Of a stretch of DNA of 9,044 nt, positions 1-6,692 are shown piece after piece. The translations under genes and the position numbers were made by a program. Origin of the DNA: CF-161 sp035259145 (GTDB taxonomy: Bacteria > Chloroflexota > Dormibacteria > Dormibacterales > Dormibacteraceae); the NCBI GenBank assembly GCA_035259145.1, contig DATFWQ010000138.1:1-9044 (forward strand), written 5' to 3'. The notes below the pieces were generated by a model. The model was not told the origin of the DNA, made no database searches, and saw nothing but the letters and a program-made list of their open reading frames with translations. Position 1 is the first letter of the stretch, and the number at the start of each line of letters is the position of its first letter.

Positions 1-355
1 CGGCTGCCCGCTGTCGGTCGTAGGCGGCGCGCTTGGTGCTGTTGGTCAGAACGTCGTGTGCCAGGTTGATCAACTTCGCGTGTTCGAGCGCGTCCGGATG
101 GTTGCCGCGGTCAGGGTGCCAGTACCTGAGCTGGCGCCGCCAGGCAGAGTGCAACTCCGTCTCCGTTGCGTCGGGCGGGACGCCGAGAACGAAGTAATAA
201 TCGGCTACGGGACGGCGGTCTTCAGGCGAGGTCGCACCTCCTTCGTCTCGCACGCAGAACTGGGCCGTGGAAACGCAGTCTCGCACGGCGGCCAGGGCTT
301 GTGGCAAGCCCCCTGGCGTCGGGGATAATTGGATATTAAAGACAACAGTCCTCAT
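1..355 (-). CDS. J-domain (DnaJ-like) protein, 3' end outside window
   Basis: The first 118 codons of a J-domain co-chaperone are present; the rest lies beyond the left edge. From the ATG at 355, residues 1-50 form an extension with no motif I recognise. The J domain follows at about residues 52-114. It opens with YYFVLGVPPDATETEL, carries the diagnostic HPD tripeptide at residues 80-82 (WHPDRGNHPD), and ends with INLAHDVLTNSTKRAAYD. The HPD loop is the part of J proteins that stimulates ATP hydrolysis by DnaK/Hsp70, so the visible part looks functional. Classical DnaJ puts its J domain at residue 1, so the leading 50 residues suggest a specialised J protein or a start that really lies downstream. 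No strong ribosome site precedes the ATG. Gly/Phe and zinc-finger regions cannot be assessed. The J-domain call is firm; the start is less so. Confidence 0.88.
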   Translation of the reverse strand, partial: MRTVVFNIQLSPTPGGLPQALAAVRDCVSTAQFCVRDEGGATSPEDRRPVADYYFVLGVPPDATETELHSAWRRQLRYWHPDRGNHPDALEHAKLINLAHDVLTNSTKRAAYDRQRAA

Positions 356-894
356 GCGAGGGAGTGTCAAGAATCGGCCGAGTCAGGTGTAAAGAGCTTG
401 TCCCGGACGTCGTTGAATTTCAGACCGGCTCGGCCGTCGGTTAGCGTACCTCGAGGCGACTGGCGGCGACAGTAGCGAGGACCTGACCAGGCTGGCCGCG
501 AAACGATCATGGGCCGGCCGTGACAAAACCCAGGGCGTGAGGCAGCGTCCGCTCCTGACGCCAATCGTCGCACCGCTGTGGCAGTGCACGCCGGCTCCTA
601 GTGTCTCAGAGGCCGCCAGCACTGGGTAGCTACAGGAGCTCAGCGAATAGCCGGCCCCGACCGCCAACTTGATCACCACACAGACGGAACGAGCGCTTGC
701 GGGTCGCTGCATACGTGGTGTAGGCGCTGCCGAGCGCCGTTGACATGCTGCTTCTTCACGCGAACGCGATTGAGGAAGCCAATCAGCAGAAATGCTCAGA
801 GCCGGCAGGCTGAGCCAGTTTTCCGTAACTGACGACGCCGCCGAGCGGGATTGGCATCATCGCCGCGTGCGAGGAGGGGCTCATTTTTGGTCTC
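356..894. other. gap with no recognisable gene
   Basis: About 540 bases lie between the J-domain gene and the reductase-fold gene. Open frames exist on both strands but are rich in Arg, Ser and Pro, overlap each other and match no family I know. I see no tRNA, long hairpin or promoter I would defend. Degraded coding sequence cannot be excluded. Confidence 0.5.
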
Positions 895-1476
895 TTATCC
901 CCGGGCACGGTCGTACGTAGCGATCAACACGCCAGTGCTCGTGGTGACGCTGTCGACCAGTCGCAACGATGCTTGCGTGCCGCCGGGAAACAGCCGCCGT
1001 CCGGTGCCCAGCACGAGAGGATGGATCATCAGCAGGTACTCGTCGATCAAATCGGCGGCCATCAGTGAGCCGATCAGCACGCCGCTCCCCATGATCACGA
1101 GGTTCGTGCCCGACCTCTCCTTGAGGTCCGCCACGGCGGCCGAAACGTCGCCGTGCAGCAGAGTTGAGTTCGGCCAGTCGAGCCTCGTCGCGGGGTTGCT
1201 CGAGGCGATGTACTTGCGAGCGTTGTTGAGCGCGTCCTTGAACGGGCCGCCCTGGGCGTTCCAGGACGCCAGCAGATCCTCATAGGTGCGCCGTCCGAAC
1301 AGAAACGCGCGATCCCAGCCCATCCGTTCGCCCATCTTGGCGACGATCGCCTCGTCGCCGCGCGGGACCGCCCAGCCGCCGCGCTCAAACCCATCCCGCG
1401 TGTCCTCGTCCGGGCGGCCCGGTCCCTGCATCACGCCGTCAAGCGTGAGGTGATTCATCACGATTACCTTTCCCAT
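895..1476 (-). CDS. RibD C-terminal / dihydrofolate-reductase-fold family protein
   Basis: A 193-residue protein of the RibD-C/dihydrofolate reductase superfamily (the YyaP-like group common in soil actinobacteria). It begins with VIVMNHLTLDGVMQGPGRPDED, the first strand and nucleotide-binding loop of the fold. It continues with FLFGRRTYEDLLASW at residues 58-72, SSNPATRLDWPNSTLLHGD at 92-110 and a GSGVLIGSLMAADLIDEYLL stretch at 130-149, and ends with HPLVLGTGRRLFPGG at 152-166. Members are thought to be NAD(P)H-dependent reductases, mostly without a known substrate; this is not the full bifunctional RibD of riboflavin synthesis, because no deaminase domain is present. The ATG at 1476 is chosen over upstream in-frame codons because AGGAG sits five bases before it and the homology starts there. 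Length is normal for the family and the gene looks intact. No obvious operon partner is present. Confidence 0.9.
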   Translation of the reverse strand: MGKVIVMNHLTLDGVMQGPGRPDEDTRDGFERGGWAVPRGDEAIVAKMGERMGWDRAFLFGRRTYEDLLASWNAQGGPFKDALNNARKYIASSNPATRLDWPNSTLLHGDVSAAVADLKERSGTNLVIMGSGVLIGSLMAADLIDEYLLMIHPLVLGTGRRLFPGGTQASLRLVDSVTTSTGVLIATYDRARG

Positions 1477-1565
1477 CTCATCTCCTGTCCTTTCGGTCTC
1501 AGCAACGCAACCAAGATGCGCCGCCTGGGGATTCCCGAGACCAGAGTCATTCCGGCCTCTCACCC

Positions 1566-2040
1566 CTACACGAACGCGATCGGCCGAAATCGACACCGCC
1601 AGGGGTCCCCACGGACCGTCTCGGGCGGCGGCTGCGCAACCCGAATGAAGAGGATCGCCCGCTGCTGGTCGCGCCCGCGGATCCGGCGAGCTCGGAGCTG
1701 GATCATCTGGAGCAGGCGCCAGTAGTCCAGCGCCGACCAATCCCAGGCGGCTCAACGGCCCTGTTCGCGGCCGCGTCGACGAGGACCCTCTGGAGACCCG
1801 CCTTGCAGAGCTCGTGGAGCGTCGCCGGGGTGATCGGCGGCTAGCCGCGGCGCTCCGCCCAGGCGTTGGCACGGTCAAGCACCGGGCCGACGGCTAGCGC
1901 GGGGACGGCCAGGTGGTGCCGGACTCGACCGGCGCTACCTGGTCCATCGCCACCGCGTCAACCTGCAGGTCACCCCATGACACCTTTCCGATGGCTGGGC
2001 GTGGCCATCCTAGGCCGCCGTGGAAATGGGCCGAGCCGTG
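1566..2040 (-). pseudogene. frameshifted relic of an unidentified minus-strand gene
   Basis: Reading the minus strand, protein-like stretches with strongly G/C third positions follow one another in different frames. Around 2040-1912 there is AIGKVSWGDLQVDAVAMDQV. A shifted frame then gives HLAVPALAVGPVLDRANAWA, ending at a stop at 1841-1843. After that stop the same frame gives PPITPATLHELCKAGLQRVL. A further shift gives DWSALDYWRLLQMIQLRARR and then RDQQRAILFIRV, with a final stop at 1566-1568. The succession suggests one gene broken by several frameshifts and a nonsense codon. I do not recognise the family. The alternative is chance open frames in GC-rich DNA; the plus strand also has moderately protein-like stretches here. 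Confidence 0.35.
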
Positions 2041-2046
2041 CGTGTT

Positions 2047-2063
2047 GTTAACCCTTGGTTAAC
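2047..2063. repeat. 17-bp palindrome GTTAACC-CTT-GGTTAAC
   Basis: Two perfectly complementary 7-bp arms flank a 3-bp centre. The same sequence can be read as GTTAACCC repeated directly at 2047 and 2058, 11 bp apart. It is AT-rich compared with its surroundings. It lies 18 bases past the stop of the integrase remnant and just upstream of the decayed minus-strand gene. It could be a repressor operator or part of the terminal inverted repeat of the lost insertion sequence. Confidence 0.5.
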
Positions 2064-2081
2064 CCCTGCTCAGTCACCTCG

Positions 2082-2335
2082 TCAGGCCGCCGCCCGGCTG
2101 CACTCGCGGAGGATCCCGCCAAGCCGATCGCGGCGCTCGCCCCGCCCGACCGGCAGTGAGATCACGTCAGCCGGCTCACAGGGTCGGCGCTGCTCGATCC
2201 CCTGGTGTGGCTGGGCGGGGTCGTCGTGATGACGTACTCAGCCAGCACCGTCTCCAGGTGCCGGCGGCAGAAGATCAGCATGCGTTCCGATACCGCTCGC
2301 TTGGCCGAGCCCACCCAGCGCTCCGCAAATGGCAG
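2082..2335 (-). pseudogene. C-terminal remnant of IS481/IS3-type integrase-core transposase
   Basis: This is the end of a DDE integrase-core transposase with a frameshift. The first part reads FAERWVGSAKRAVSERMLIF and then RRHLETVLAEYV, the familiar stretch holding the catalytic Glu (the E of AERW) and the following helix. At about 2232 one base appears to be missing. The next frame continues with AQPHQGIEQRRP, PADVISLPVGR and ERRDRLGGILRECSRAAA, the usual C-terminal tail of actinobacterial IS481-like transposases, and stops at 2082. The N-terminal HTH and the first two catalytic Asp residues are gone. The homology stops abruptly near 2335, where a sigma-factor fragment begins on the opposite strand. 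It cannot make an active transposase. Confidence 0.75.
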
Positions 2336-2460
2336 GCGACAGAATCTCCGCCATAGCCCGCTTCGACAACGGCGTGCTGGAGTACTTCGGGCTGCCACGA
2401 ACTTTGGCGACCGAGGATACGGGATCCGGCGACGGATCGATCGGCACCACGGTCGAGTGA
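2329..2460 (+). pseudogene. C-terminal remnant of an ECF sigma factor (SnoaL-like tail)
   Basis: Only the last 43 codons are present. They contain GDRISAIARFDNGVLEYFGL followed by PRTL and a low-complexity tail ending at 2458-2460. The motif (D)GRI-x-x-I-x-x-F ... F-G-L-P is typical of the end of the SnoaL/NTF2-like domain fused to actinobacterial ECF sigma factors of the SigG/ECF56 type. No sigma domains precede it: upstream of about 2335 the sequence belongs to the integrase remnant on the other strand. The in-frame ATG at 2329 is probably fortuitous. Assignment rests on a short motif, so another SnoaL-domain protein is possible. Confidence 0.5.
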
Positions 2461-2487
2461 CGGCGAAGTCACCGTAGCACTCGGTCG

Positions 2488-2509
2488 AGCTTGTTCGGCC
2501 GCACAAGCT
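2488..2509 (+). terminator. possible hairpin after the sigma-factor remnant
   Basis: AGCTTGT and ACAAGCT pair perfectly over 7 bp around an 8-base loop, 28 bases after the stop of the sigma-factor fragment. No run of T follows, so it is at best a weak or atypical terminator. Confidence 0.3.
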
Positions 2510-2677
2510 GGGTGGTTCGCTTCCGGCTGGGTGCGCGCCTGGCAGCTCACCGTGACAGTTGGGCCCGGTCGTGTGCAGAATATCTGGCCGCAGCGCACGT
2601 GCACTGCACAGCTTGGTGCGCCCGACCGGGTCGAGTGTCAAGGCACGTGACGGTTGGTCAATCCGCAGGCCACTTGT

Positions 2678-2968
2678 TCACGGCTGGCTGAATATGTCGT
2701 GGGTGCCGATCCGGCGCCATATCACGTGAGGCTGTCCCTGGCGCTGCTCTTCGCCGTTCTGAAAGGTGGCCCTGCCATCGGGAGCCCAGGTCAGCTCGAA
2801 GACGCCGGGGGCACCCTGGACCGGCTTCACGCGCAGGCCGCGCCTGATGCGGCGCCTTCGCAGGTCAGCTACGAAGCGTCCTACCGCACTGCGGAAAATG
2901 CGGCGCTGCGCTGGTGTGAGCGCATCCAGGTCGCGCTGAAAGCGAGGGGTCGTCGCCCAGGTGGGCAG
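2678..2968 (-). CDS. RelE/ParE-like toxin partner, non-canonical start
   Basis: A continuous frame with convincing homology runs to the TGA at 2678-2680. It contains PRFQRDLDALTPAQRRIF, FVADLRRRRIRRGLRVKPVQ, VFELTWAPDGRATF, and ends in HVIWRRIGTHDIFSQP. This is the pattern of small RelE/ParE-superfamily proteins found directly after AbrB-type antitoxins in actinobacteria; such toxins commonly act as ribosome-associated mRNA nucleases. The frame is the same as that of the antitoxin and follows its stop codon. Between that stop and the first conserved residues there is no ATG, GTG or TTG. The only options are CTG at 2968, with GAGGG seven bases before it, or ACG at 2953, exactly where a normal gene would have its ATG. 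The coordinates use the CTG, giving 96 residues. The gene may be weakly translated, read through from the antitoxin, or dead by start-codon loss. Confidence 0.7.
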   Translation of the reverse strand: MPTWATTPRFQRDLDALTPAQRRIFRSAVGRFVADLRRRRIRRGLRVKPVQGAPGVFELTWAPDGRATFQNGEEQRQGQPHVIWRRIGTHDIFSQP

Positions 2969-2971
2969 CCG

Positions 2972-3244
2972 TCAGCCCTCGTCGAGAGAGGCCAGGAAGG
3001 CGTCGTCGGAGTCGAAGACTTTGAGCCGGCCGGTGGCGATATCGGCAGATGCCTCTCGCTCACCCGCCTGCCACTCGGGCGTCCAGAACCAAGCCTGGGC
3101 GGCATCGATCACCTTCTTCGGGCGCAGCAGAATTCCCTCGTCGGTGGCCTCCACCTCGAAGTAGTCGCCGGGACGGACATGCGCGCCCCTGACCGCTTCG
3201 GCGGGCAGGGTCAGCTGATTCTTCTCACGAAGCTTGGTGAGCAT
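2972..3244 (-). CDS. AbrB/MazE-type antitoxin
   Basis: A 90-residue protein with an N-terminal SpoVT/AbrB swapped-hairpin DNA-binding domain. The motif LREKNQLTLPAEAVRGAHV at residues 5-23, followed by RPGDYFEVEATDEGILLRPK at 24-43, is diagnostic. The C-terminal half, with WFWTPEWQAGEREASADIAT and a DSDDAFLASLDEG end, is the usual toxin-binding tail. Such antitoxins bind the promoter of their own operon and neutralise the downstream toxin, here encoded immediately after on the same strand. The ATG at 3244 fits the start of the domain. Upstream on the minus strand lies an AT-rich tract containing TACTAT (3258-3263), which could serve as a -10 box, and GGAAAA as a poor ribosome site; no good -35 is visible. 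The gene looks intact. Confidence 0.9.
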   Translation of the reverse strand: MLTKLREKNQLTLPAEAVRGAHVRPGDYFEVEATDEGILLRPKKVIDAAQAWFWTPEWQAGEREASADIATGRLKVFDSDDAFLASLDEG

Positions 3245-3375
3245 TTCTTATTTTCCAATAGTAGCAAAGGTCCGCAAGGCGCGGTTGCCGAAGCCAATCC
3301 TTTCTGGGCCAGCGACCCGCCGCCGGCGGTGTTCCTGATCTGGACCCGCCTTTTGGTTCGCTGGGGTGCTGGCGC

Positions 3376-5874
3376 TCACCCTCTGGAGCTTCCGCCACCG
3401 CGAGATCTGACCGCCGAAGAGCCTGATGCGATCCAGGCTTTGTCAAGCCATGCCGCGTCTGCCTGATCCCGGCCGCGGGCCTGGCGCTCGCGTTCGAAAA
3501 GAGCATCGGTCTTGATAAGCACCAAGGTGTAGGGCCGGCCTGAGCGCCTGGTCTGGTGACTGACCGGCAACTCCGCCATGTCGATTCGCGAGTGGACGTG
3601 CCGCCGGCTGTCTTCGCGCAGCGGCCACTCGAATGATCTCTGGGCCGGGTCGCGCAGAAAGTCGCCGAGCGTCTTGCACAGCTCACACGCGCAGCCACCT
3701 GGCATCTTGATCGACCAGTCATCGCCAGCTCGCGCCGGATGCGCGAGACGGGCTGTGAGCCGCGCGGCGCAATCGTTCGCGATGGCGCTCAGGCCCGATG
3801 CCGTCCGCCGCGCGGGCGGAAGCTTGGTGGCCGCGCGCAGGGCCGACAGCAGGCACGGGATCAGCTCGTCGCCGCCCCCGTCGGCAAACGCGGCGGCCTC
3901 CTCGCAAAGGTCGGCGGCGCCGATCACGGAGATGGCCTCTAGAACGCTCGCGAGCGGCGGCCCCAGCTTGCCCAGCGCCTGGTTGCCAGCGCTCGGGGGC
4001 CCTAGGGCGCGCCGGCGCTCTATCTCCTCGCTCAGCCATCGCCACGAGCCCGCCACCAGAAGCCGGGCACTCGAAGTGCCGGCGCTTCCCAGGGCCTGCA
4101 GCGCCTCGCAGAGCCGGGGCAGCGACGCCAGCCAGGCCAGGCGGTCCTGACCGACCCGCCCTGACCACGTTTGGAGAAGGTCCTCCGACCAGCGCTCGCC
4201 GTACCTCTTGACCAGTCGCGTCAGCGCCACTGCGTGACGTGAGGTCAGCATCTCGACTCGGAACGGCGCCAGCAGAGTGGTGGCGGTGACGGGCTCGTCG
4301 AGGCCATGGGCAACCGTGAGAGCCTTGGCGAAGAGTCCACGCTGGTGCTCGCCGGTGGCGACGGCGTCCCAGAACGGCGCAAGCGCCGCCGCATCCGCCT
4401 GAGCTCCGGCTGCGTCCCCCGACCGGAGGCGAGCCGCGAGCGCATCGAGCGCCCACCTGGGCGACGCCTCGGCCCGGACCACAAAGGCTCGCTGGCGCGG
4501 CCACAGGACCACCGCCGCCCGACGATACCAGCGGTCAAGCGTGTTGCCGTAATTGCCCATATAGCCCTCGTACTCTGAGGCGTAAGGCACGAGATCCTCA
4601 GACCTGGTCGTCTGGCAGACCTCAAAGTCAGCGATGGCGAGGGAGATCTTCTCCGCCGGAGATCCTGGTTCGTCGATCCAGCAGTCGAGCTGGATCGACC
4701 AGTCGACCAGCTCGTCAAGCTCGTACTCATCGGGATCAGGCTCCTCTTCGTCAGGATCGTCGTCGTCCCAGCCCCACCCGCGATACCCCCGCCGCCCGTA
4801 CCAAGGCTTGTCCGGCTCGAAGGCGCTCCACGTCTCGTGGACATCCGCGAGCGCCAGCGCGACCTCGCAGTCAGCGCGCTCAGCCGCGGCCCGGAGTAGC
4901 GCCGCTCGCCTGGCATCGCTGCCCTTGAGTCGAGCCCAGCTCAGGCCGCGCTCCGTGTACTCATGATCGAGCAGGTACACAAGCCGACCTGGTGGATCAG
5001 CGTCGCCGGAGCCGTAGTGTTTCGTAACCCTGGTCGCCAAGTGCTCGCCAATGAGGCTGGCCAGCTCGCCGGCAGGCTGCGCCAGGGCCTCGCCCGCCGC
5101 TGGCGTGGCCGTGTCGCCGTGGACCAGAAGGTTGTAGGTGAGCACGATGCGGTAGCCCGACGTCACCGGCTGCACCTGGTGACGACAGTCGGAATAGAAG
5201 GCGACGAAAGAGAGCCCGCCCTTCGGCGGTCGGTAGGTCACGGACTTGCCGGCGTGCTCGACCACGAGAGCGCCACCCCTGTGCGAGGACGGAAGGGTCA
5301 CGACCAGCGAGCCGACCATCACGTCGTCCTTCTCGGAGTCCTGATGGGAGACGAAGAACTGCCCGCGCCCATACACCAGCATGGAATGCAGCTCCGGGCT
5401 GAGATCGCAGCTCGGCGGCAGTCCGAGATCCCCGCGCAGCTGATCGAGAAGGGGGTCGAGCGTCCGGGCCCAGCGCCGCTTATCGATCTTCACGCGACTC
5501 AGGGGAACTTCCTGCGTGTCACGGACACTGCGGTCCAGAAGCGTCTGCTCGCCCCGCCCGAACTGAGCCGGGCGGCCCACCAGGTACAGCTGCTCGGCCT
5601 GGGCCTCGGGCACTGGCAGGCGCAGCGCTCCCACCCCCCGCACCTCAAGGCGGAGATCATCGGCTGGCGCGGTCCGCTGGGCGCTGAAGGCACCAGCGAC
5701 GGCGACCTCTGCGAGACGGGCGGCCAGCCGGTCGCGTGCCGCGATCGTCACGGCGCGCACTCTAGCGTTCGGTACCTCCCTGGTGCCGCCCGGCAATGAC
5801 GACCACTCGAGGTCCCGATCGTCCGCAGCCGCACCAAGACCAGACTCGAATCCAAAGTTCTCGCCCTCCGACAC
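3376..5874 (-). CDS. large 2OG-Fe(II) oxygenase with C-terminal CxCxxC domain
   Basis: An 832-residue protein. The 2-oxoglutarate/Fe(II) dioxygenase (prolyl-4-hydroxylase-like) domain spans about residues 110-250: LHSMLVYGRGQFFVSHQDSE contains the H177-x-D179 iron ligands, H232 in FYSDCRHQVQPVTSGYR is the third ligand and R242 is the likely 2OG-binding Arg. The visible catalytic set is complete. Residues 260-700 are mostly helical-looking, interrupted by a very acidic patch at 370-389. Near the C-terminus C728, C730 and C733 form a CxCxxC motif, followed by His-containing segments and RSGRPYTLVLIKTDALFERE (777-796). From memory, similar architectures occur in fungi and some bacteria, with unknown substrates. 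A cytoplasmic protein is likely: no signal peptide or membrane segment is seen. The GTG at 5874 is the only usual start before an in-frame TAG at 5926-5928, but it has no ribosome site, so a start further in is possible. The last 25 residues look low-complexity. It stands alone, with no partner gene. Confidence 0.85.
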   Translation of the reverse strand: MSEGENFGFESGLGAAADDRDLEWSSLPGGTREVPNARVRAVTIAARDRLAARLAEVAVAGAFSAQRTAPADDLRLEVRGVGALRLPVPEAQAEQLYLVGRPAQFGRGEQTLLDRSVRDTQEVPLSRVKIDKRRWARTLDPLLDQLRGDLGLPPSCDLSPELHSMLVYGRGQFFVSHQDSEKDDVMVGSLVVTLPSSHRGGALVVEHAGKSVTYRPPKGGLSFVAFYSDCRHQVQPVTSGYRIVLTYNLLVHGDTATPAAGEALAQPAGELASLIGEHLATRVTKHYGSGDADPPGRLVYLLDHEYTERGLSWARLKGSDARRAALLRAAAERADCEVALALADVHETWSAFEPDKPWYGRRGYRGWGWDDDDPDEEEPDPDEYELDELVDWSIQLDCWIDEPGSPAEKISLAIADFEVCQTTRSEDLVPYASEYEGYMGNYGNTLDRWYRRAAVVLWPRQRAFVVRAEASPRWALDALAARLRSGDAAGAQADAAALAPFWDAVATGEHQRGLFAKALTVAHGLDEPVTATTLLAPFRVEMLTSRHAVALTRLVKRYGERWSEDLLQTWSGRVGQDRLAWLASLPRLCEALQALGSAGTSSARLLVAGSWRWLSEEIERRRALGPPSAGNQALGKLGPPLASVLEAISVIGAADLCEEAAAFADGGGDELIPCLLSALRAATKLPPARRTASGLSAIANDCAARLTARLAHPARAGDDWSIKMPGGCACELCKTLGDFLRDPAQRSFEWPLREDSRRHVHSRIDMAELPVSHQTRRSGRPYTLVLIKTDALFERERQARGRDQADAAWLDKAWIASGSSAVRSRGGGSSRG

Positions 5875-6451
5875 CAGCTTCGCATGGTGGCGTGTCAGGG
5901 TTGGCGGCCCCGCTGGCAGCCCGCCCTATCGTGTCGTCCTGGCCGCGATCAGCCGCGTCCTGCCCGAGGCCTGCTTGGCAGGTCGCTCCTGACCAGCCCC
6001 GGTCCCCCTTCGCTGGGCTTGCGAGATGACGCACGAGCCCTCCACAATCACGCAAGAGCGCCACGCAGACACGGGCCGAGTCGCCCGCACGTCCGCGACC
6101 GGCCACGTGAGACCTGACGCTGTCCCGTCGCTTGAGAAACGGCGTCTTCGTTACGACCGATCAGGTGGTCACCGTTTCGACGACTACATCCGTCAGCAAT
6201 GACATGGACGCCACCGCCCTCGGCTGGCTGTGGAGGACGCGATGCGCTCATCGTCCGGAATCTTGCACGCTGTGTCCAATCGAGGTCTGACCACAATGTT
6301 GAAATAGAGTGTTGGAACCCAGCAAGAGCACTTTATTTGAAGTTTTTGGCCGCTTTGGGGCCCTTCGGCTCGTGACGCGCTCAGACTCATCTTGACACGG
6401 CCCGCCATTTGCGGTCCCAAGCCAATTCAAATTGGACACGAAGTACAAATG
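5875..6451. other. long gap without a recognisable gene
   Basis: Nearly 580 bases separate the oxygenase start from the tRNA relic. Open frames on both strands are short and not protein-like. From about 6290 to 6450 the composition becomes more AT-rich than the rest of the window. A 14-bp palindrome, CCAATT-CA-AATTGG, sits at 6422-6435, 17 bases beyond the 3' end of the tRNA relic. The oxygenase promoter should be at the left edge, but I cannot identify one. Confidence 0.5.
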
Positions 6452-6526
6452 TGGAGCGGGAGATGGGCTTCGAACCCGCTACCTCAACTTTGGCAAGTTC
6501 AAGTTCTGCTAGTGCCGTCTGTGAGC
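6452..6526 (-). pseudogene. degenerate tRNA-Gly (GCC anticodon)
   Basis: Read on the minus strand, the 3' half is clearly tRNA-Gly-like. It has an anticodon-loop core TTGCCAA with GCC near the expected position (33-35 of 75), GTTGAGG after it, a T-arm with GGTTCGAAGCCC, the acceptor strand CTCCCGC, a T discriminator base and an encoded CCA end. The 5' half is eroded. The acceptor strand reads GCTCACA where GCGGGAG would be needed, so only two of seven pairs form. The D-arm is unrecognisable as a stem, and the anticodon stem has a mismatch plus an extra A in or next to the loop. A functional tRNA is very unlikely. Full-length alignment is possible with many substitutions, so it looks like an old, decayed copy rather than a clean 3'-end att duplication. 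Confidence 0.6.
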
Positions 6527-6692
6527 GTGAATCCTGAGTTGAGGAGCAGAGGTACTGGTGCATTCAAGCTGTTCAGCACCTCAACCTAAAGTCGTCCAAT
6601 GTCGCCGGGCAGCCGCTGTGGGTATACCTCCACGGACGCGGCGGTTGCAGCACTCGTAGAGGACAAGCTTCCTCACAAGTGCAACGCACAGC
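6527..6692. other. spacer between tRNA relic and IS30 remnant
   Basis: No gene is recognised. The sequence GTTGCAGCACTCG at about 6645-6657 resembles, in the expected inverted orientation, GTTGCAACACCTG from the opposite end of the IS30 remnant and could be its eroded left terminal repeat. Plus- and minus-strand frames here both read somewhat like protein, but neither matches a known family. Confidence 0.3.

Noticed and set aside
365..370. TTGACA on the minus strand upstream of the J-domain gene, as a -35 box
   Set aside because: It lies only about 10 bases from the ATG, so the -10 would fall inside the gene, and no TATAAT-like box is at the right distance.
383..712. 109-codon minus-strand frame in the left gap
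   Set aside because: It overlaps other frames, has no family motif and has no ribosome site; treated as chance.
1477..1878. N-terminal extension of the reductase-fold gene to a start at 1878
   Set aside because: The added 134 residues are Arg/Ser/Pro-rich without homology, and the ATG at 1476 has a good ribosome site.
2654..3466. 270-codon open frame on the plus strand
   Set aside because: It lies antisense to the toxin and antitoxin, which have clear family motifs; it has no recognisable domain itself.
4963..5799. 278-codon open frame on the plus strand
   Set aside because: It is antisense to the conserved oxygenase domain; its translation has no motif and reflects G/C-rich third positions on the other strand.
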